Assembly (NCBI RefSeq): GCF_000711965.1
Contig: NZ_JONS01000027.1
Span: 1 to 51,295, forward strand
Source of the DNA: Actinomyces israelii DSM 43320
GTDB taxonomy: Bacteria > Actinomycetota > Actinomycetes > Actinomycetales > Actinomycetaceae
Direction of reading: 5' to 3'
Length of the DNA: 51,295 nucleotides
The position numbers and the translations under genes were made by a program. The notes below the pieces were generated by a model that saw only the letters and a list, made by a program, of their open reading frames with translations, had not been told where the DNA came from and made no database searches. Numbering within the stretch: position 1 is the stretch's first letter; each line of letters starts with the position of its first letter. Positions 34,660 through 44,542 of this stretch are shown in pieces.

Positions 34660-37365
34660 TCACTCAACCGGCGAGAGCACCGCCGCGCGGCCCGCCTCCA
34701 GGCGGGCGACCGGGACGCGGAACGGCGAGCAGGACACGTAGTCCAGCCCCGTCTCGTGGAAGAAGAGGATGGAGTCCGGGTCGCCGCCGTGCTCTCCGCA
34801 CACGCCCATCTTCATCTCCGGCCTGGTCGCGCGCCCGCCCTCGACGCCCAGGCGCACCATGGCGCCCACGCCGTCGGAGTCGATGGACTCGAAGGGCGAG
34901 GTGCCGAAGATGCCCTCGGTGATGTAGCGGCCCACGAAGGAGGTCTCGACGTCGTCGCGGGAGAAGCCCCACGTCGTCTGGGTCAGGTCGTTGGTGCCGA
35001 AGGAGAAGAAGTCCGCCTCCTCGGCCACGTGCGCGGCCGTCACCGCGGCGCGGGGCAGCTCGATCATGCAGCCGATCGGGAAGTCCAGCTCGTAGCCGGA
35101 CTCGGCCGACACCGTGGCGAGCACCCTCTCGGCACGATCGCGGGCGATCTGCATCTCCCGGACGGAGCCGATCAGCGGGATCATGATCTCCGGGTGCGGG
35201 TCGCCCCCGGAGCGCAGCCGCTCGACGGCGGCCTCCGCGATGGCGCGCACCTGCAGCTCGATGAGACCCGGCATGGTCAGCAGGAGCCGCACGCCGCGCA
35301 GCCCCAGCATCGGGTTGAACTCGTGGCTCTTGCGCACCACGGCCAGGAGGTCCTCGTCGGCGGGGTCCAGGGCGCCGCGCTCGCGGTCGACGGCCACCTT
35401 GACGCTCAGCTCGGTCAGGTCGGGGAGGAACTCGTGCAGCGGCGGGTCGATGAGGCGCACCGTCATGGGCTTGCCGTTCATCGTCTCGAACATCTGGACG
35501 AAGTCGCCCTTCTGCAGGGGCAGCAGGGCCGCCAGGGCGCTCTCGCGCTCGGCGTCGGAGGCGGCGAGGATGAGGTTCTGGACGAGCTGCTTGCGCTCGC
35601 CCAGGAACATGTGCTCGGTGCGGCACAGTCCCACGCCCTGGGCGCCGCGGTGGATGGCGTGGCGGGCGTCGGCGGGGGTGTCGGCGTTGGCGCGCACCTC
35701 CAGGCGGCGCACCGCGTCGGCGTGGCGCATGAGGCGGTCCACGCTCGTGACGAGCTCGCGGGTGTCGACGTCGCCGGCGGAGTCCAGGGCGGTCTCCAGG
35801 CCGCGGCGCAGGTAGGTCATGACCGGGGAGTCGACGACGGGGACCTCGCCGAGGAAGACCTCGCCGGACTGGCCGTCGATGGCGATGGTCGAGGCGGAGG
35901 TGAGCACCTCCTCGCGGCCGGCCACGCGCACGGTCCTGGCCTCGGCGTCGATGTCGAGGGCGTCAGCCCCGCACACGCAGGTCTTGCCCATGCCGCGGGC
36001 GACGACGGCGGCGTGGCTGGTCTTGCCGCCGCGGGCGGTGAGCACGCCGGTGGCGGCGACCATGCCGGGCAGGTCGTCCGGGTTGGTCTCGCGGCGCACG
36101 AGGATGACGGACTCGCCGGCCTCGGAGCGCTCGATGGCCTCGTCGTTGTCGAAGGCGATGTAGCCGACGGCGGCGCCCGGGGAGGCCGGCATGGCGCGGG
36201 TGAGCAGGTCGCGGTCGGTGGTGGAGGCGAACTGCGGGAACATGAGCTGGTTGAGCTGCTCGCCGGTGACGCGGGTGAGGGCCTCGTTCGTGGTGATGAG
36301 CTTCTCGTCGACCAGCTGGGTGGCCACGCGGAAGGCTGCCGCGGCGGTGCGCTTGCCGACGCGGGTCTGGAGGAGCCACAGCTTGCCGCGCTCAATGGTG
36401 AACTCGATGTCGCACAGGTCGCGGTAGTGGGTCTCGAGCTTGCGCATGGCGGCGCGCAGCTCGTCGTAGGAGGTCTTGTCCAGGCGCTCCAGGTCCGCCA
36501 GCGACAGGGTGTTGCGGATGCCGGAGACGACGTCCTCCCCCTGGGCGTTGACCAGGTAGTCGCCGTAGACGCCGGAGCGGCCGCTGGAGGGGTCGCGGGT
36601 GAAGCACACGCCGGTGCCGGAGGTCTGGCCCATGTTGCCGAAGACCATGGTGCACACGTTGACGGCGGTGCCCAGGTCGTGCGGGATCTTCTCGCGGCGC
36701 CGGTAGATGTGGGCGCGCTCGGTGTTCCAGGAGCGGAAGACCGCCTCGGTGGCCATGTCGAGCTGGGCGCGCGGGTCCTGGGGGAACTCGACGCCGGCGT
36801 GCTCGGCCACGATCCGCTTGTACTCGGCGACGAGCTCGGTCAGGGCGTCCACGTCCAGCTCGTAGTCGAGCGCGACGCCGCGGTCCGCCTTCTTGGCCTC
36901 CAGGGCGGCGGAGAAGTGGTCGCCGTCGATGTCCAGGACGGTCTTGCCGAACATCTGGATGAGGCGCCGGTAGGAGTCCCAGGCGAAGCGCTCGTCGCCG
37001 GAGGTCTCGGCCAGGCCGACGACGGAGGAGTCATTGAGGCCGATGTTGAGGACGGTCTCCATCATGCCCGGCATGGAGAACTTCGCTCCGGAGCGGACGG
37101 AGACCAGCAGCGGGTCCTTCGCGGCGCCGAGCTCGCGGCCCAGCTCCTCCTCGACCTCGCGCAGCGCGGTGGTGACCTGGACGGCGAGAGCGTCGGGGAC
37201 GGCCCCGTCGGCCAGGTAGGCGCGGCAGGCGTCGGTGGTGATGGTGAATCCGGGGGGGACCGGCAGGCCGAGGCGGGTCATCTCGGCGAGGTTGGCCCCC
37301 TTGCCGCCCAGGAGGTCCTTCTGGTCCTTGTCGCCCTCGCTGAAGCGGTACACGTACTTGGGCAT
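34660..37365 (-). CDS. ppdK: Pyruvate, phosphate dikinase
   Basis: 901 residues from ATG 37365 (AGAGG 6 nt upstream). Interconverts pyruvate, ATP and phosphate with PEP, AMP and PPi. The N-terminal ATP-grasp part begins YRFSEGDKDQKDLLGGKGANLAEM; the swivelling phospho-His domain has GGKTSHAAVVARGMGKTCVCGA; the C-terminal PEP site ends GVCGEHGGDPDSI. Length matches bacterial PPDK. Together with pyrophosphatase it implies active PPi metabolism. Confidence 0.97.
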   Translation of the reverse strand: MPKYVYRFSEGDKDQKDLLGGKGANLAEMTRLGLPVPPGFTITTDACRAYLADGAVPDALAVQVTTALREVEEELGRELGAAKDPLLVSVRSGAKFSMPGMMETVLNIGLNDSSVVGLAETSGDERFAWDSYRRLIQMFGKTVLDIDGDHFSAALEAKKADRGVALDYELDVDALTELVAEYKRIVAEHAGVEFPQDPRAQLDMATEAVFRSWNTERAHIYRRREKIPHDLGTAVNVCTMVFGNMGQTSGTGVCFTRDPSSGRSGVYGDYLVNAQGEDVVSGIRNTLSLADLERLDKTSYDELRAAMRKLETHYRDLCDIEFTIERGKLWLLQTRVGKRTAAAAFRVATQLVDEKLITTNEALTRVTGEQLNQLMFPQFASTTDRDLLTRAMPASPGAAVGYIAFDNDEAIERSEAGESVILVRRETNPDDLPGMVAATGVLTARGGKTSHAAVVARGMGKTCVCGADALDIDAEARTVRVAGREEVLTSASTIAIDGQSGEVFLGEVPVVDSPVMTYLRRGLETALDSAGDVDTRELVTSVDRLMRHADAVRRLEVRANADTPADARHAIHRGAQGVGLCRTEHMFLGERKQLVQNLILAASDAERESALAALLPLQKGDFVQMFETMNGKPMTVRLIDPPLHEFLPDLTELSVKVAVDRERGALDPADEDLLAVVRKSHEFNPMLGLRGVRLLLTMPGLIELQVRAIAEAAVERLRSGGDPHPEIMIPLIGSVREMQIARDRAERVLATVSAESGYELDFPIGCMIELPRAAVTAAHVAEEADFFSFGTNDLTQTTWGFSRDDVETSFVGRYITEGIFGTSPFESIDSDGVGAMVRLGVEGGRATRPEMKMGVCGEHGGDPDSILFFHETGLDYVSCSPFRVPVARLEAGRAAVLSPVE

Positions 37366-37571
37366 CGATGCCTCTTTCTGTTCAGAATCTGTCTCGGGTC
37401 TGTCTCGGGTCGCCCTGATGCAGGCGTCACGCGTCGGCGCGCCATTCCGCATGGCACTCTAGTGTGACTTCAGTCCTAGACCAAACTCAAGGCGTCAGCG
37501 CGTCATCTCCCGATGACGAACGTGCGGTCCCCGGTGCGCGCCGGGGGCCGCACGCGGCGCGGCAGCAGTGC

Positions 37572-39446
37572 TCAGAGGCCGTCGGCGCCGGCTGCGCCGC
37601 CCGGACCGCCGGTGCCGGACGCGGCGCCCGCCAGCACGCCGTCGTCGGCCCGGCCGGACCCGTCGCCGTCGTCGGCCCGGCCGGCCCGGGCGACGTCCTC
37701 GCGCTCGCGGGCGGCCGCGACCGCCTGCCGCGCCGCGGCCGTGGCCCGCTCGGCCCGGGCCAGCTGCTCGCGCACCTCCGCCTCGTTGGCCAGGGCGACC
37801 TTGACCTCGGCCTGGGCCTCGGCCACCGTCGGCTCGGTGTCGACCAGGTGCGCCGGGGCGGCCGCGAAGATCTCGCTCACGTCCAGGTCGGGGTTCTCCT
37901 CCTGGGTCTTGACGAGCTCGACGACCTCCTCCCGGGAGGCGACCGACGGCATGGAGCCGGGCAGCGGGCGGCGCGCGGTCTCGCGCAGGTTGAACAGCGC
38001 GATGACGGCTGCGCCGGAGGTCCCCATGAGCCAGAAGGCCGGGGCGAGCTTGCTCCCGGTGGCGGTGACGAGCGCCTGCATAATGAAGGCCGCGGTGCCG
38101 CCGAAGAGCGCCACGGCGACGTTGTAGGAGATGCCCATGCCGCCGTAGCGCGACGACGTCGGGAACAGCGCCGGCAGTGAGGACGCCAGGTTGCCGACGT
38201 AGGCGGCCGTCGGGTAGGCGAGCAGGACCAGCCCCAGCAGGGTCGACCACAGCTGCCTGTGCTCCAGGAGCAGGAAGGAGGGGACGGCCAGGAGGACGGT
38301 GCTCAGCGCCGCGGAGAAGAGGACCGGCTTGCGCCCCACGTGGTCGGAGACCCAGCCCATGGTCGGCACGAGGAAGGCGACGATCACCAGGATCGGCAGG
38401 GTCAGCAGCGGGCCGTGCTCGGCGTCGTAGCCCAGGGTCTCGGTGAGGTAGGTCGGCATGTAGGCGGTCAGGGTGTATCCGACGGTGTTGGCCCCGGCGA
38501 CCAGCACAATGGCGGTGGCGAGCTCGCGCCAGAAGGTGCGCACCATGTCCACGACCCCCAGCGGCCCCTCCTCGGGCTGCATAATGTCGGTCTCGGCGGC
38601 GGCCAGGTCGGCGGGCTCCTCGTCGTCGGTCTCGGCCTGCGCGTCGCGAAAGGCCGGGGTGTCCTCGATGCGGGTCCGCAGGTAGAGGGCGATGCCGCCC
38701 ATGGGCAGGGCGACGAGGAAGGGGACGCGCCAGCCCCAGGTCGCCATGATGTCGTCGGGAAGGGTCAGCATGAGCGCCGTGACGAGGCCCGCGCCCAGGG
38801 CGTTGCCCATGTAGGACCCCCAGTCGAGCATGGCGGCGTAGAAGCCGCGCCGCTTGTCGGGGGCGTACTCGGTGACGAAGGTGGTGGCGCCCGCGTACTC
38901 GCCGCCGGTGGAGAAGCCCTGGAGGAGCTTGAGGCACACCAGCAGGATGGGCGCCCAGACGCCGAGCACCGAGGCCGGCGGCAGCGCGCCGATGCCGAAG
39001 GTCGCCAGCGCCATCATCATGAGGGTGAAGGCGAGGACCTCCTTGCGGCCGAGACGGTCGCCGAGCTGGCCCAGGATCACCCCGCCCAGCGGGCGGGCGA
39101 TGAAGGTGACGGCGAAGACCCCCAGGGAGAACAGGGTCTGAGCCGTAGGGCTCGCATCGGGCAGGAAGGCCCGGCCGACCAGGACGGCGACGTAGGCGTA
39201 CACGCCGACGTCGTACCACTCCATGATGTTGCCGACGACGGAGCCCATAATGGCCCTGCGGAGGGCCGACTCCTCGATGACGGTGACGTCGTCGGCGCGC
39301 AGCCGGCGGCGGCGCCGCATGTAGGCCAGTCTTCTCCGCTCCCGGCGGATCCTCTCCACCTTGCGCTCTGCGCGCGCCAGCCCCATGTCGAGCTCGGCGG
39401 GGTGCTTGTCGATATGTTCATCCTGCGTTGTGGCCATATGGTCCAT
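37572..39446 (-). CDS. MFS transporter, metabolite:H+ symporter (ProP/KgtP-like) family, with charged extensions
   Basis: 624 residues. Twelve-helix MHS-type transporter: GNIMEWYDVGVYAYVAVLVG, RPLGGVILGQLGDRLGRKEVL and GFSTGGEYAGATTFVTEYAPDKRRGF are signatures of the family that imports osmolytes or organic acids. Unusual are an Arg-rich N-terminal helix (ERKVERIRRERRRLAYMRRRRRL) and about 130 C-terminal residues with coiled-coil character (AEAQAEVKVALANEAEVREQ) and a Gly/Asp-rich end. ProP also has a C-terminal coiled coil. Substrate unknown. Confidence 0.9.
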   Translation of the reverse strand: MDHMATTQDEHIDKHPAELDMGLARAERKVERIRRERRRLAYMRRRRRLRADDVTVIEESALRRAIMGSVVGNIMEWYDVGVYAYVAVLVGRAFLPDASPTAQTLFSLGVFAVTFIARPLGGVILGQLGDRLGRKEVLAFTLMMMALATFGIGALPPASVLGVWAPILLVCLKLLQGFSTGGEYAGATTFVTEYAPDKRRGFYAAMLDWGSYMGNALGAGLVTALMLTLPDDIMATWGWRVPFLVALPMGGIALYLRTRIEDTPAFRDAQAETDDEEPADLAAAETDIMQPEEGPLGVVDMVRTFWRELATAIVLVAGANTVGYTLTAYMPTYLTETLGYDAEHGPLLTLPILVIVAFLVPTMGWVSDHVGRKPVLFSAALSTVLLAVPSFLLLEHRQLWSTLLGLVLLAYPTAAYVGNLASSLPALFPTSSRYGGMGISYNVAVALFGGTAAFIMQALVTATGSKLAPAFWLMGTSGAAVIALFNLRETARRPLPGSMPSVASREEVVELVKTQEENPDLDVSEIFAAAPAHLVDTEPTVAEAQAEVKVALANEAEVREQLARAERATAAARQAVAAAREREDVARAGRADDGDGSGRADDGVLAGAASGTGGPGGAAGADGL

Positions 39447-39687
39447 GGCAATCCGATCCTTGCGCGGCCCCTCGGGTCAGGACCGCTCGTGATTCGGCGT
39501 CCGCCGACGCCGTGGAGCCGGGCAGCGCAACGGGCGACAGGGACCGAGAGGCTCAGGGAACGTCCGGCGCGCCGCCTTCCGGAGCGGGCCGGCGCGCACC
39601 CGGCAGACCGGGCACGCACCGCCTCACTGCAGATCCGGCACGACTCCAGATCACACGAGGGTACAACAGCTGGTCAAAATGCCGCAG

Positions 39688-39720
39688 CGGGCGTCCGCCC
39701 CGCGAAAGGGAGGACGCCCG
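39688..39720. terminator. Hairpin after universal stress protein gene
   Basis: CGGGCGTCC (39688-39696) pairs with GGACGCCCG (39712-39720), 24 nt past the usp stop on the minus strand. It separates usp from the MHS transporter gene, which must then have its own promoter in the about 240 bases before 39446. Confidence 0.75.
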
Positions 39721-39743
39721 CCGGTGAGACAGGTCGGTGGCGG

Positions 39744-40199
39744 TCAGGGCACGACGACGAGGACGTCGCACCTGGACTTGCGCAGCACCTGGACGGAGAC
39801 CGCGCCGAAGATGCGGCCCAGCAGGGAGTCCACGCCCTTGGAGCCGACGACGACGAGATCCGCCTCGGCCTCCAGGGTGACCAGGGTGACGGCGGAGACC
39901 GCCGTCCCCTCGACGACGACGCCCTGGGCGAGGCCGACGCCGCGCTCGACGGCGATGTCGCGCGCCTTCTCGACGACGGCGTAGGCCTCGTCCTCGGTCA
40001 GCTGGACCTCGTTCACTCGCACGTCGGCGACCTGCGCGGTGTCGGCGACTCGGGCCTTGTCCCGGGGCGAGACGGGATCGAATCCGGCTACGAGAAGGAG
40101 CGTGGCATCGCACAGGCGCGCCATCTCACAGGCTCGGTCGATGACGTGCGTACTCTCCTCAAGGTTGCCGACTCCGGCGACGATAGTGGTATAGGTCAC
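39744..40199 (-). CDS. Universal stress protein (UspA family)
   Basis: 151 residues from GTG 40199, chosen because GAAAGGA is 8 nt upstream; an ATG at 40208 directly abuts that site and is less likely. One Usp domain with the ATP-binding loop GSKGVDSLLGRIFGAVSVQV and the final CDVLVVVP strand. It follows the sugar transporter gene by about 28 nt and is probably co-transcribed with it. Confidence 0.92.
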   Translation of the reverse strand: MTYTTIVAGVGNLEESTHVIDRACEMARLCDATLLLVAGFDPVSPRDKARVADTAQVADVRVNEVQLTEDEAYAVVEKARDIAVERGVGLAQGVVVEGTAVSAVTLVTLEAEADLVVVGSKGVDSLLGRIFGAVSVQVLRKSRCDVLVVVP

Positions 40200-40227
40200 G
40201 GATGTCATCCTTTCGTGTGGCGCCCGG

Positions 40228-41640
40228 TCAGGCGACGGCGGTCTCGGTGGTAGCCACAGCGGCGGCGCGCACCCTCGGGTCGGCGTCCTTGTCGGTGTCG
40301 ATCCACTCGATGAGCAGGCCGGCGATGACGAGGAAGACTGCGACGAAGAGCAGGGCGTTGACAGGGTGGTTGCCGAGCAGGTTCTTGTAGATGAAGCCGA
40401 AGGTGAGGGTCTGAAGGAGCTGGGGGATGACGATCATCATGTTGATGACGCCCATGTAGACGCCCCGGCGCTCCTTGCGGATCATCTCGGTGGCCATAAC
40501 GTAGGGTATGCCCACGATTGAGGCCCAGGCCACACCAATGCCGATCATGGGCAGGTAGAGGACCGTCGTGTTCTCGGGGCTGCCGATGTGGGTCAGCAGG
40601 TAGAGGCAGATGGCGGCCAGGAAGAGGGCCGCGGTGTGGACGTGCTTGGGCCCGACCTTGTTGGCCAGCCGCGCCAGGAAGAGCGCCACGATCGTGCAGG
40701 AGATGTAGTAGACGACCATGAGGCCGGTGGCGAAGCCCGAGGCGTCACTGAAGGCATCGGTCTTGGCGTAGTTCGGGTCGCTCAGGTTGACGCCGAAGTA
40801 GGCGATGGCGCACATGAGCCCGAGGTACTGCCAGAAGACGTTCATGGCGTACCACTGGAAGAGGTAGACGAGGGCCATCTTCTTCAGGCCGCGGGGCATC
40901 TCGACAATGGCGACGCCGACGTCCTTGACGAAGCCGAAGGGGCCCTCCTCCCTCTTCTTGCGCTCGAGCTCGGCGCGGTCCTCCGGCGTGGGCGGCAGCT
41001 CCTTGGTGGAGAGCACCGAGATGAGCACGGAGCCGATGGAGCACACCGAGCCCACCATGAAGGCCCCGAACACCCAGTAGGGGATGCCCGCGGCGGTGGC
41101 GCCCCTGACGATCTTCTCCAGAACCGCCAGCGTGCCGGCGGCCAGGGCCGAGCCGGCGCCGATGAACAGGGCCTGGGTGAGGAAGCCCTTGGCGAACTGC
41201 TTGGAGGGCAGGCGGTCGGCGATGAAGGCGCGGTAGGGCTCCATGGCCGTGTTGTTCGAGGCGTCGAGCAGCCACAGGCACAGGACCGCCATCCACACGG
41301 CGGTCACGAAGGGCATGAGGAACAGGAAGATGGAGCAGCCGACGGCGCCGATGAGGAAGAAGGGCTTACGGCGGCCCCACTTGTCGCTCCAGGTCCGGTC
41401 CGACAGCGCCCCGATGAGGGGCTGGATGAGCAGGCCGGTGACGGGTCCGGCCAGGTTGAGGATGGGCAGCTCGTCGGCCGAGGCCCCGAGGAACTGGTAG
41501 ATGGGAGACATGGCGTTCTGCTGCATGCCGAAGGAGTACTGGATGCCGAAGAAGCCGACGTTCATCAGCAGGATCTGGCCCGTACTCATCATGGGCTTGT
41601 GCGCGAGATCCACCGCGCCGTTCTGGGAGGTCTGTGCCAT
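40228..41640 (-). CDS. MFS sugar transporter (SLC45/GPH-like)
   Basis: 470 residues from ATG 41640 (AAGGACG upstream). Twelve helices; DKWGRRKPFFLIG is the loop typical of SLC45/sucrose-type and related GPH sugar symporters, with a PYRAFIADRLPSKQF half-repeat. Likely takes up a disaccharide with protons. A LacI-type operator-like dyad lies at 41772-41787 upstream; no LacI regulator is in the window. Confidence 0.88.
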   Translation of the reverse strand: MAQTSQNGAVDLAHKPMMSTGQILLMNVGFFGIQYSFGMQQNAMSPIYQFLGASADELPILNLAGPVTGLLIQPLIGALSDRTWSDKWGRRKPFFLIGAVGCSIFLFLMPFVTAVWMAVLCLWLLDASNNTAMEPYRAFIADRLPSKQFAKGFLTQALFIGAGSALAAGTLAVLEKIVRGATAAGIPYWVFGAFMVGSVCSIGSVLISVLSTKELPPTPEDRAELERKKREEGPFGFVKDVGVAIVEMPRGLKKMALVYLFQWYAMNVFWQYLGLMCAIAYFGVNLSDPNYAKTDAFSDASGFATGLMVVYYISCTIVALFLARLANKVGPKHVHTAALFLAAICLYLLTHIGSPENTTVLYLPMIGIGVAWASIVGIPYVMATEMIRKERRGVYMGVINMMIVIPQLLQTLTFGFIYKNLLGNHPVNALLFVAVFLVIAGLLIEWIDTDKDADPRVRAAAVATTETAVA

Positions 41641-41771
41641 AGGTCGTCCTTGTCCTGGGCCCTGCGGTTGTCGGCGCCATCCGAAGCGGATGCCGTGCCT
41701 CCCGTCCGAGAGAGCGCTGTGCGGGACGGCGGGGAGTCTCGGGGGGTGGCAAGGCAATGATCTACCCAACA

Positions 41772-41787
41772 TGGCTAACGTTTGACA
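41772..41787. promoter_or_regulatory. LacI-family operator-like dyad upstream of sugar transporter
   Basis: TGGCTAACGTTTGACA is a near-palindrome around AACGTT (12 of 16 positions symmetric), the core favoured by many LacI/GalR regulators. It lies about 132 bp upstream of the transporter start. Regulatory role inferred. Confidence 0.5.
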
Positions 41788-41932
41788 TGCCTTTAGTCCC
41801 ACGTCGGGTCGATCTGAGCTCGGTTCAGGCGCACGATCCGATTATTCCACGGTATGTGTCGTGGAGCACTTTCAAATCCGAAAAGCCGTCGTCGTGCGGC
41901 GGGCCCCGGCTCCCGCGGGCCCGCAGGACACA

Positions 41933-41965
41933 GGGGTGCCGCGCCCCGACGGAACGCGGCACCCC
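41933..41965. terminator. Terminator hairpin, copy of the clpC terminator
   Basis: GGGGTGCCGCG (41933-41943) pairs with CGCGGCACCCC (41955-41965). The same hairpin with the same context follows clpC at 47313-47346; it is part of the duplicated clpC 3' segment. Confidence 0.85.
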
Positions 41966-41990
41966 GAGAGGATCGCGCTGCACCGGGCGC

Positions 41991-42050
41991 GGCGGGCCCC
42001 GGCGTCGAGCGGCGGGCCCCGGCGTCGAGCGGCGGGCCCCGGCGTCGAAC
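41991..42050. repeat. 20-bp tandem repeat between terminator copy and clpC fragment
   Basis: Unit GGCGTCGAGCGGCGGGCCCC occurs about three times (41991-42050), with a diverged copy near 42065-42082. The clpC-downstream copy at 47350-47410 lacks this expansion. Confidence 0.85.
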
Positions 42051-42153
42051 CCTCACCGCCGTGCCGCGGGCCCCGGCGTCGTGCCCTCAGCGCGGCGCAG
42101 CAGCGCTCACGCGCGGCGGCAGGCCACCGCACCCGCCTCGCGGCTCGCGCGGC

Positions 42154-42230
42154 TCACTCCCCCGCGCCGCGGGCGTCCGCACCCACGGCGTCGACAATGG
42201 CCTTGGCCTCCTCCTGGGCGGCGGCCGTCG
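42154..42230 (-). pseudogene. Duplicated C-terminal fragment of clpC
   Basis: On the minus strand this reads AAQEEAKAIVDAVGADARGAGE-stop, nearly identical to the last 24 residues of ClpC at 47479. Similarity continues downstream through about 200 bases to the terminator. No upstream clpC sequence precedes it; the ABC permease stop is at 42272. Confidence 0.9.
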
Positions 42231-42271
42231 TCGCACGGGGCGGCAGCACGCTCGGAAGCCCGCCGCCTGCG

Positions 42272-44542
42272 CTACTCGCGGTCCTTGAGCACCTCCGTCA
42301 CATCCACTCTTCGCAGCCGGCGCTCCCCCAGCAGACGGGCGACGACGTAGCAGCCCAGGACTACACCGACGATCATGACGACGGCCGTCTTCGGCAGCGT
42401 GAACTCGAAGGCCGTCGGCAGGCCGGAGATCATGCGGAGCCACACGGGCTGCATCACGAGGAAGGACAGCGGAATCCCCACGATCAGCGCCGCTGCGACG
42501 ACGAGGGCGTAGCTGCTCAGATACATCCCGCCGACTTCTCGGTCGGTGTACCCCAAGGCCTTCATGAGCGAGATGCTGTAGGTCTCCTTGTCCACGACCA
42601 TCCGCATGAGCAGCACGATGACGAGGACCGCCATGGAGATCGACGCCGTCAGCAGGATCGTCATCGTCGTCGTCATCGCATCGGTGAGGGTGTTGACGCT
42701 CGTCATCATGTCCGCTCGGCTCACAACCTGGGAGGAGGCAGCGTCGAGCTCGGGGCTCTGCGTGTCCGTCATGACCGCGTTCGTCGCCGTCGGCTCCTCG
42801 CCGACGAGACCGTTGGCCGTATCCAGGCGGGCCAGGACCGCCGGCTGCGGGTACTCGACAATCCCGGACACAACGACGCTGTGCTCCTCACCGCTCGCGC
42901 CCCGGAGTGTCAGGGTGTCGTTCTCCTTGAGACCTTCGTGCAGAGCGGTCGAGGAGGAGATGTAGACTCGGCCCTCCGTGAGATCGAGGTCCTGGGCGAA
43001 GTAGCGCCCGGAGTCCTCCAGCCCGAGAAGGATCGCGTCCGCGTCGGTGTCGGAGCCCGGCGGCTCCAGGGTGACGGATCGGACCGAGGCCCTCTCGGCA
43101 TCCTGGGGAACGGGCGGGGGCTGAGTCCCTTTACCGCCAGCGGCGAGAACGTAGAGGTAGCCGAATGGGACCTTCTCACGGACCTGCTCGGCGTAGGCGT
43201 CCACGCTGGCGCGCATGCCGAGGCTGAACACCATGGGCAGCACCGACAGCACAACCCCGGCGAGCATGACCGCGCAGGTCCTCCACTCCCTCAGACCCTG
43301 GCGTATCCGGTAGCGTACGGAGAAGGGGAACCTGGTCAGCCTCATCCCCGGCCGGCTCCCGACGCCAAGATCGCGCCGCAGGAGCTGCAGCGGCTCCTTG
43401 GCGAGCCTGCGCTGCAGGACGAGGAGTCCGACAGCACTCACAATGAGCACCGGGACGCCGAAACCGAAGATGACCGCGGCCCCCGTCACCTCGGTGTGGA
43501 CCTCCGGCAGCGAGTAGTACCCGGAGTTCGAATCCATACAGGGCGACAGGACGATGCCCGCCCCCGTGCCCACAGCAGCACACAGCGCTGTCAGGGCCAC
43601 GGGCAGCGCGAGATAGTGCCTCATGAGCTCCCAGGGGGTCAGGCCCAGGGCGTAGAAAGTACCGATGACCGGGGACTCCTGCCTGATGTCCTCGGCGACC
43701 GCGACCGCCAGGAGGTAGGCGATGAGGAGGATCGCGACCGCCCCGGCGACATAGGACGCCTGCGCGGTCACTGTGACATCGTCCTCGCCCGCGATGATCC
43801 GCGAGTTATCCGCTGCGTCGAGGACCGACAGCACGCCGAGGGACGACGGCTCCCCCGCAGTGGCGATGGCGGCGGCGGCCTCCTCCACGCTCATGCCGGA
43901 GTCCCCCAGGTCCACCGCGTAGCCGGGGACCCTGGTCGGGCCGGGCGCTGGCCATGCCTCCATCGCCCCGGAGGTCACGAAGGCGGTCCCGAAGGCACGG
44001 GGATCGGCGGCCGTGTCGGTGGAGCGGGCCACGACAGTGGTGTAGTCCGGGCTGCTCCCGATCCCGATTACGCGCAGCCGGCGGCCCCCAGCCTCAATGA
44101 AGTCCCCGACGCCGATGCCGTGCGCCGTCGCGTAGTGCTTCTCGACGACCGCCTCATCATCCGACTGGGGCAGATCCCCGGTGTCCAGGTTGACCAGGTC
44201 GATGCGCGAGCGCACAGCGAAGACGCGCAGAATCGATGCATCCGGCCCCTCGACATCCGCGTAGGTCTCATCCTCGAGGGTCACGCCCTTGTCCTCGATG
44301 GCGGAGACCAGCGCGGCATCCAGCGCGCCACTTGTCGCGATGTAGCCGTCCTCGACGTTCGCGGCGGACTGGCCGTCCTTAATGCTGCTCAGAACCGACT
44401 GGCCGGCGGTGGATGTTCCCGTGGAGGCGAGAACACCGAGGATGATGAGCGCGGCGAGGAGGGCGTACCGGCCTCTTTTAGCCCTCAAGTCCCGCGGCAG
44501 CTGGCGGCGCAGGACCGAGATGGGACTCCGCAGCCTCACCAC
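42272..44542 (-). CDS. ABC transporter permease, FtsX/MacB-like, two FtsX domains
   Basis: 756 residues, GTG start overlapping the ATPase stop by 7 nt. One N-terminal helix, a large extracytoplasmic domain, three helices around residues 265-410, a second anchor and exported domain, then three C-terminal helices (MTILLTASISMAVLVIVLLMR and following). This is the layout of exporters of the lipoprotein/macrolide/peptide class (MacB, YknZ). Last gene of the iron-box island. Confidence 0.9.
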   Translation of the reverse strand: MVRLRSPISVLRRQLPRDLRAKRGRYALLAALIILGVLASTGTSTAGQSVLSSIKDGQSAANVEDGYIATSGALDAALVSAIEDKGVTLEDETYADVEGPDASILRVFAVRSRIDLVNLDTGDLPQSDDEAVVEKHYATAHGIGVGDFIEAGGRRLRVIGIGSSPDYTTVVARSTDTAADPRAFGTAFVTSGAMEAWPAPGPTRVPGYAVDLGDSGMSVEEAAAAIATAGEPSSLGVLSVLDAADNSRIIAGEDDVTVTAQASYVAGAVAILLIAYLLAVAVAEDIRQESPVIGTFYALGLTPWELMRHYLALPVALTALCAAVGTGAGIVLSPCMDSNSGYYSLPEVHTEVTGAAVIFGFGVPVLIVSAVGLLVLQRRLAKEPLQLLRRDLGVGSRPGMRLTRFPFSVRYRIRQGLREWRTCAVMLAGVVLSVLPMVFSLGMRASVDAYAEQVREKVPFGYLYVLAAGGKGTQPPPVPQDAERASVRSVTLEPPGSDTDADAILLGLEDSGRYFAQDLDLTEGRVYISSSTALHEGLKENDTLTLRGASGEEHSVVVSGIVEYPQPAVLARLDTANGLVGEEPTATNAVMTDTQSPELDAASSQVVSRADMMTSVNTLTDAMTTTMTILLTASISMAVLVIVLLMRMVVDKETYSISLMKALGYTDREVGGMYLSSYALVVAAALIVGIPLSFLVMQPVWLRMISGLPTAFEFTLPKTAVVMIVGVVLGCYVVARLLGERRLRRVDVTEVLKDRE

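Noticed and set aside
42001-42233. Minus-strand coding extension of the ABC permease into the clpC-like fragment
   Set aside because: The permease stops at 42272 with a natural FtsX-type end (VDVTEVLKDRE); the fragment after it is a separate piece matching clpC.
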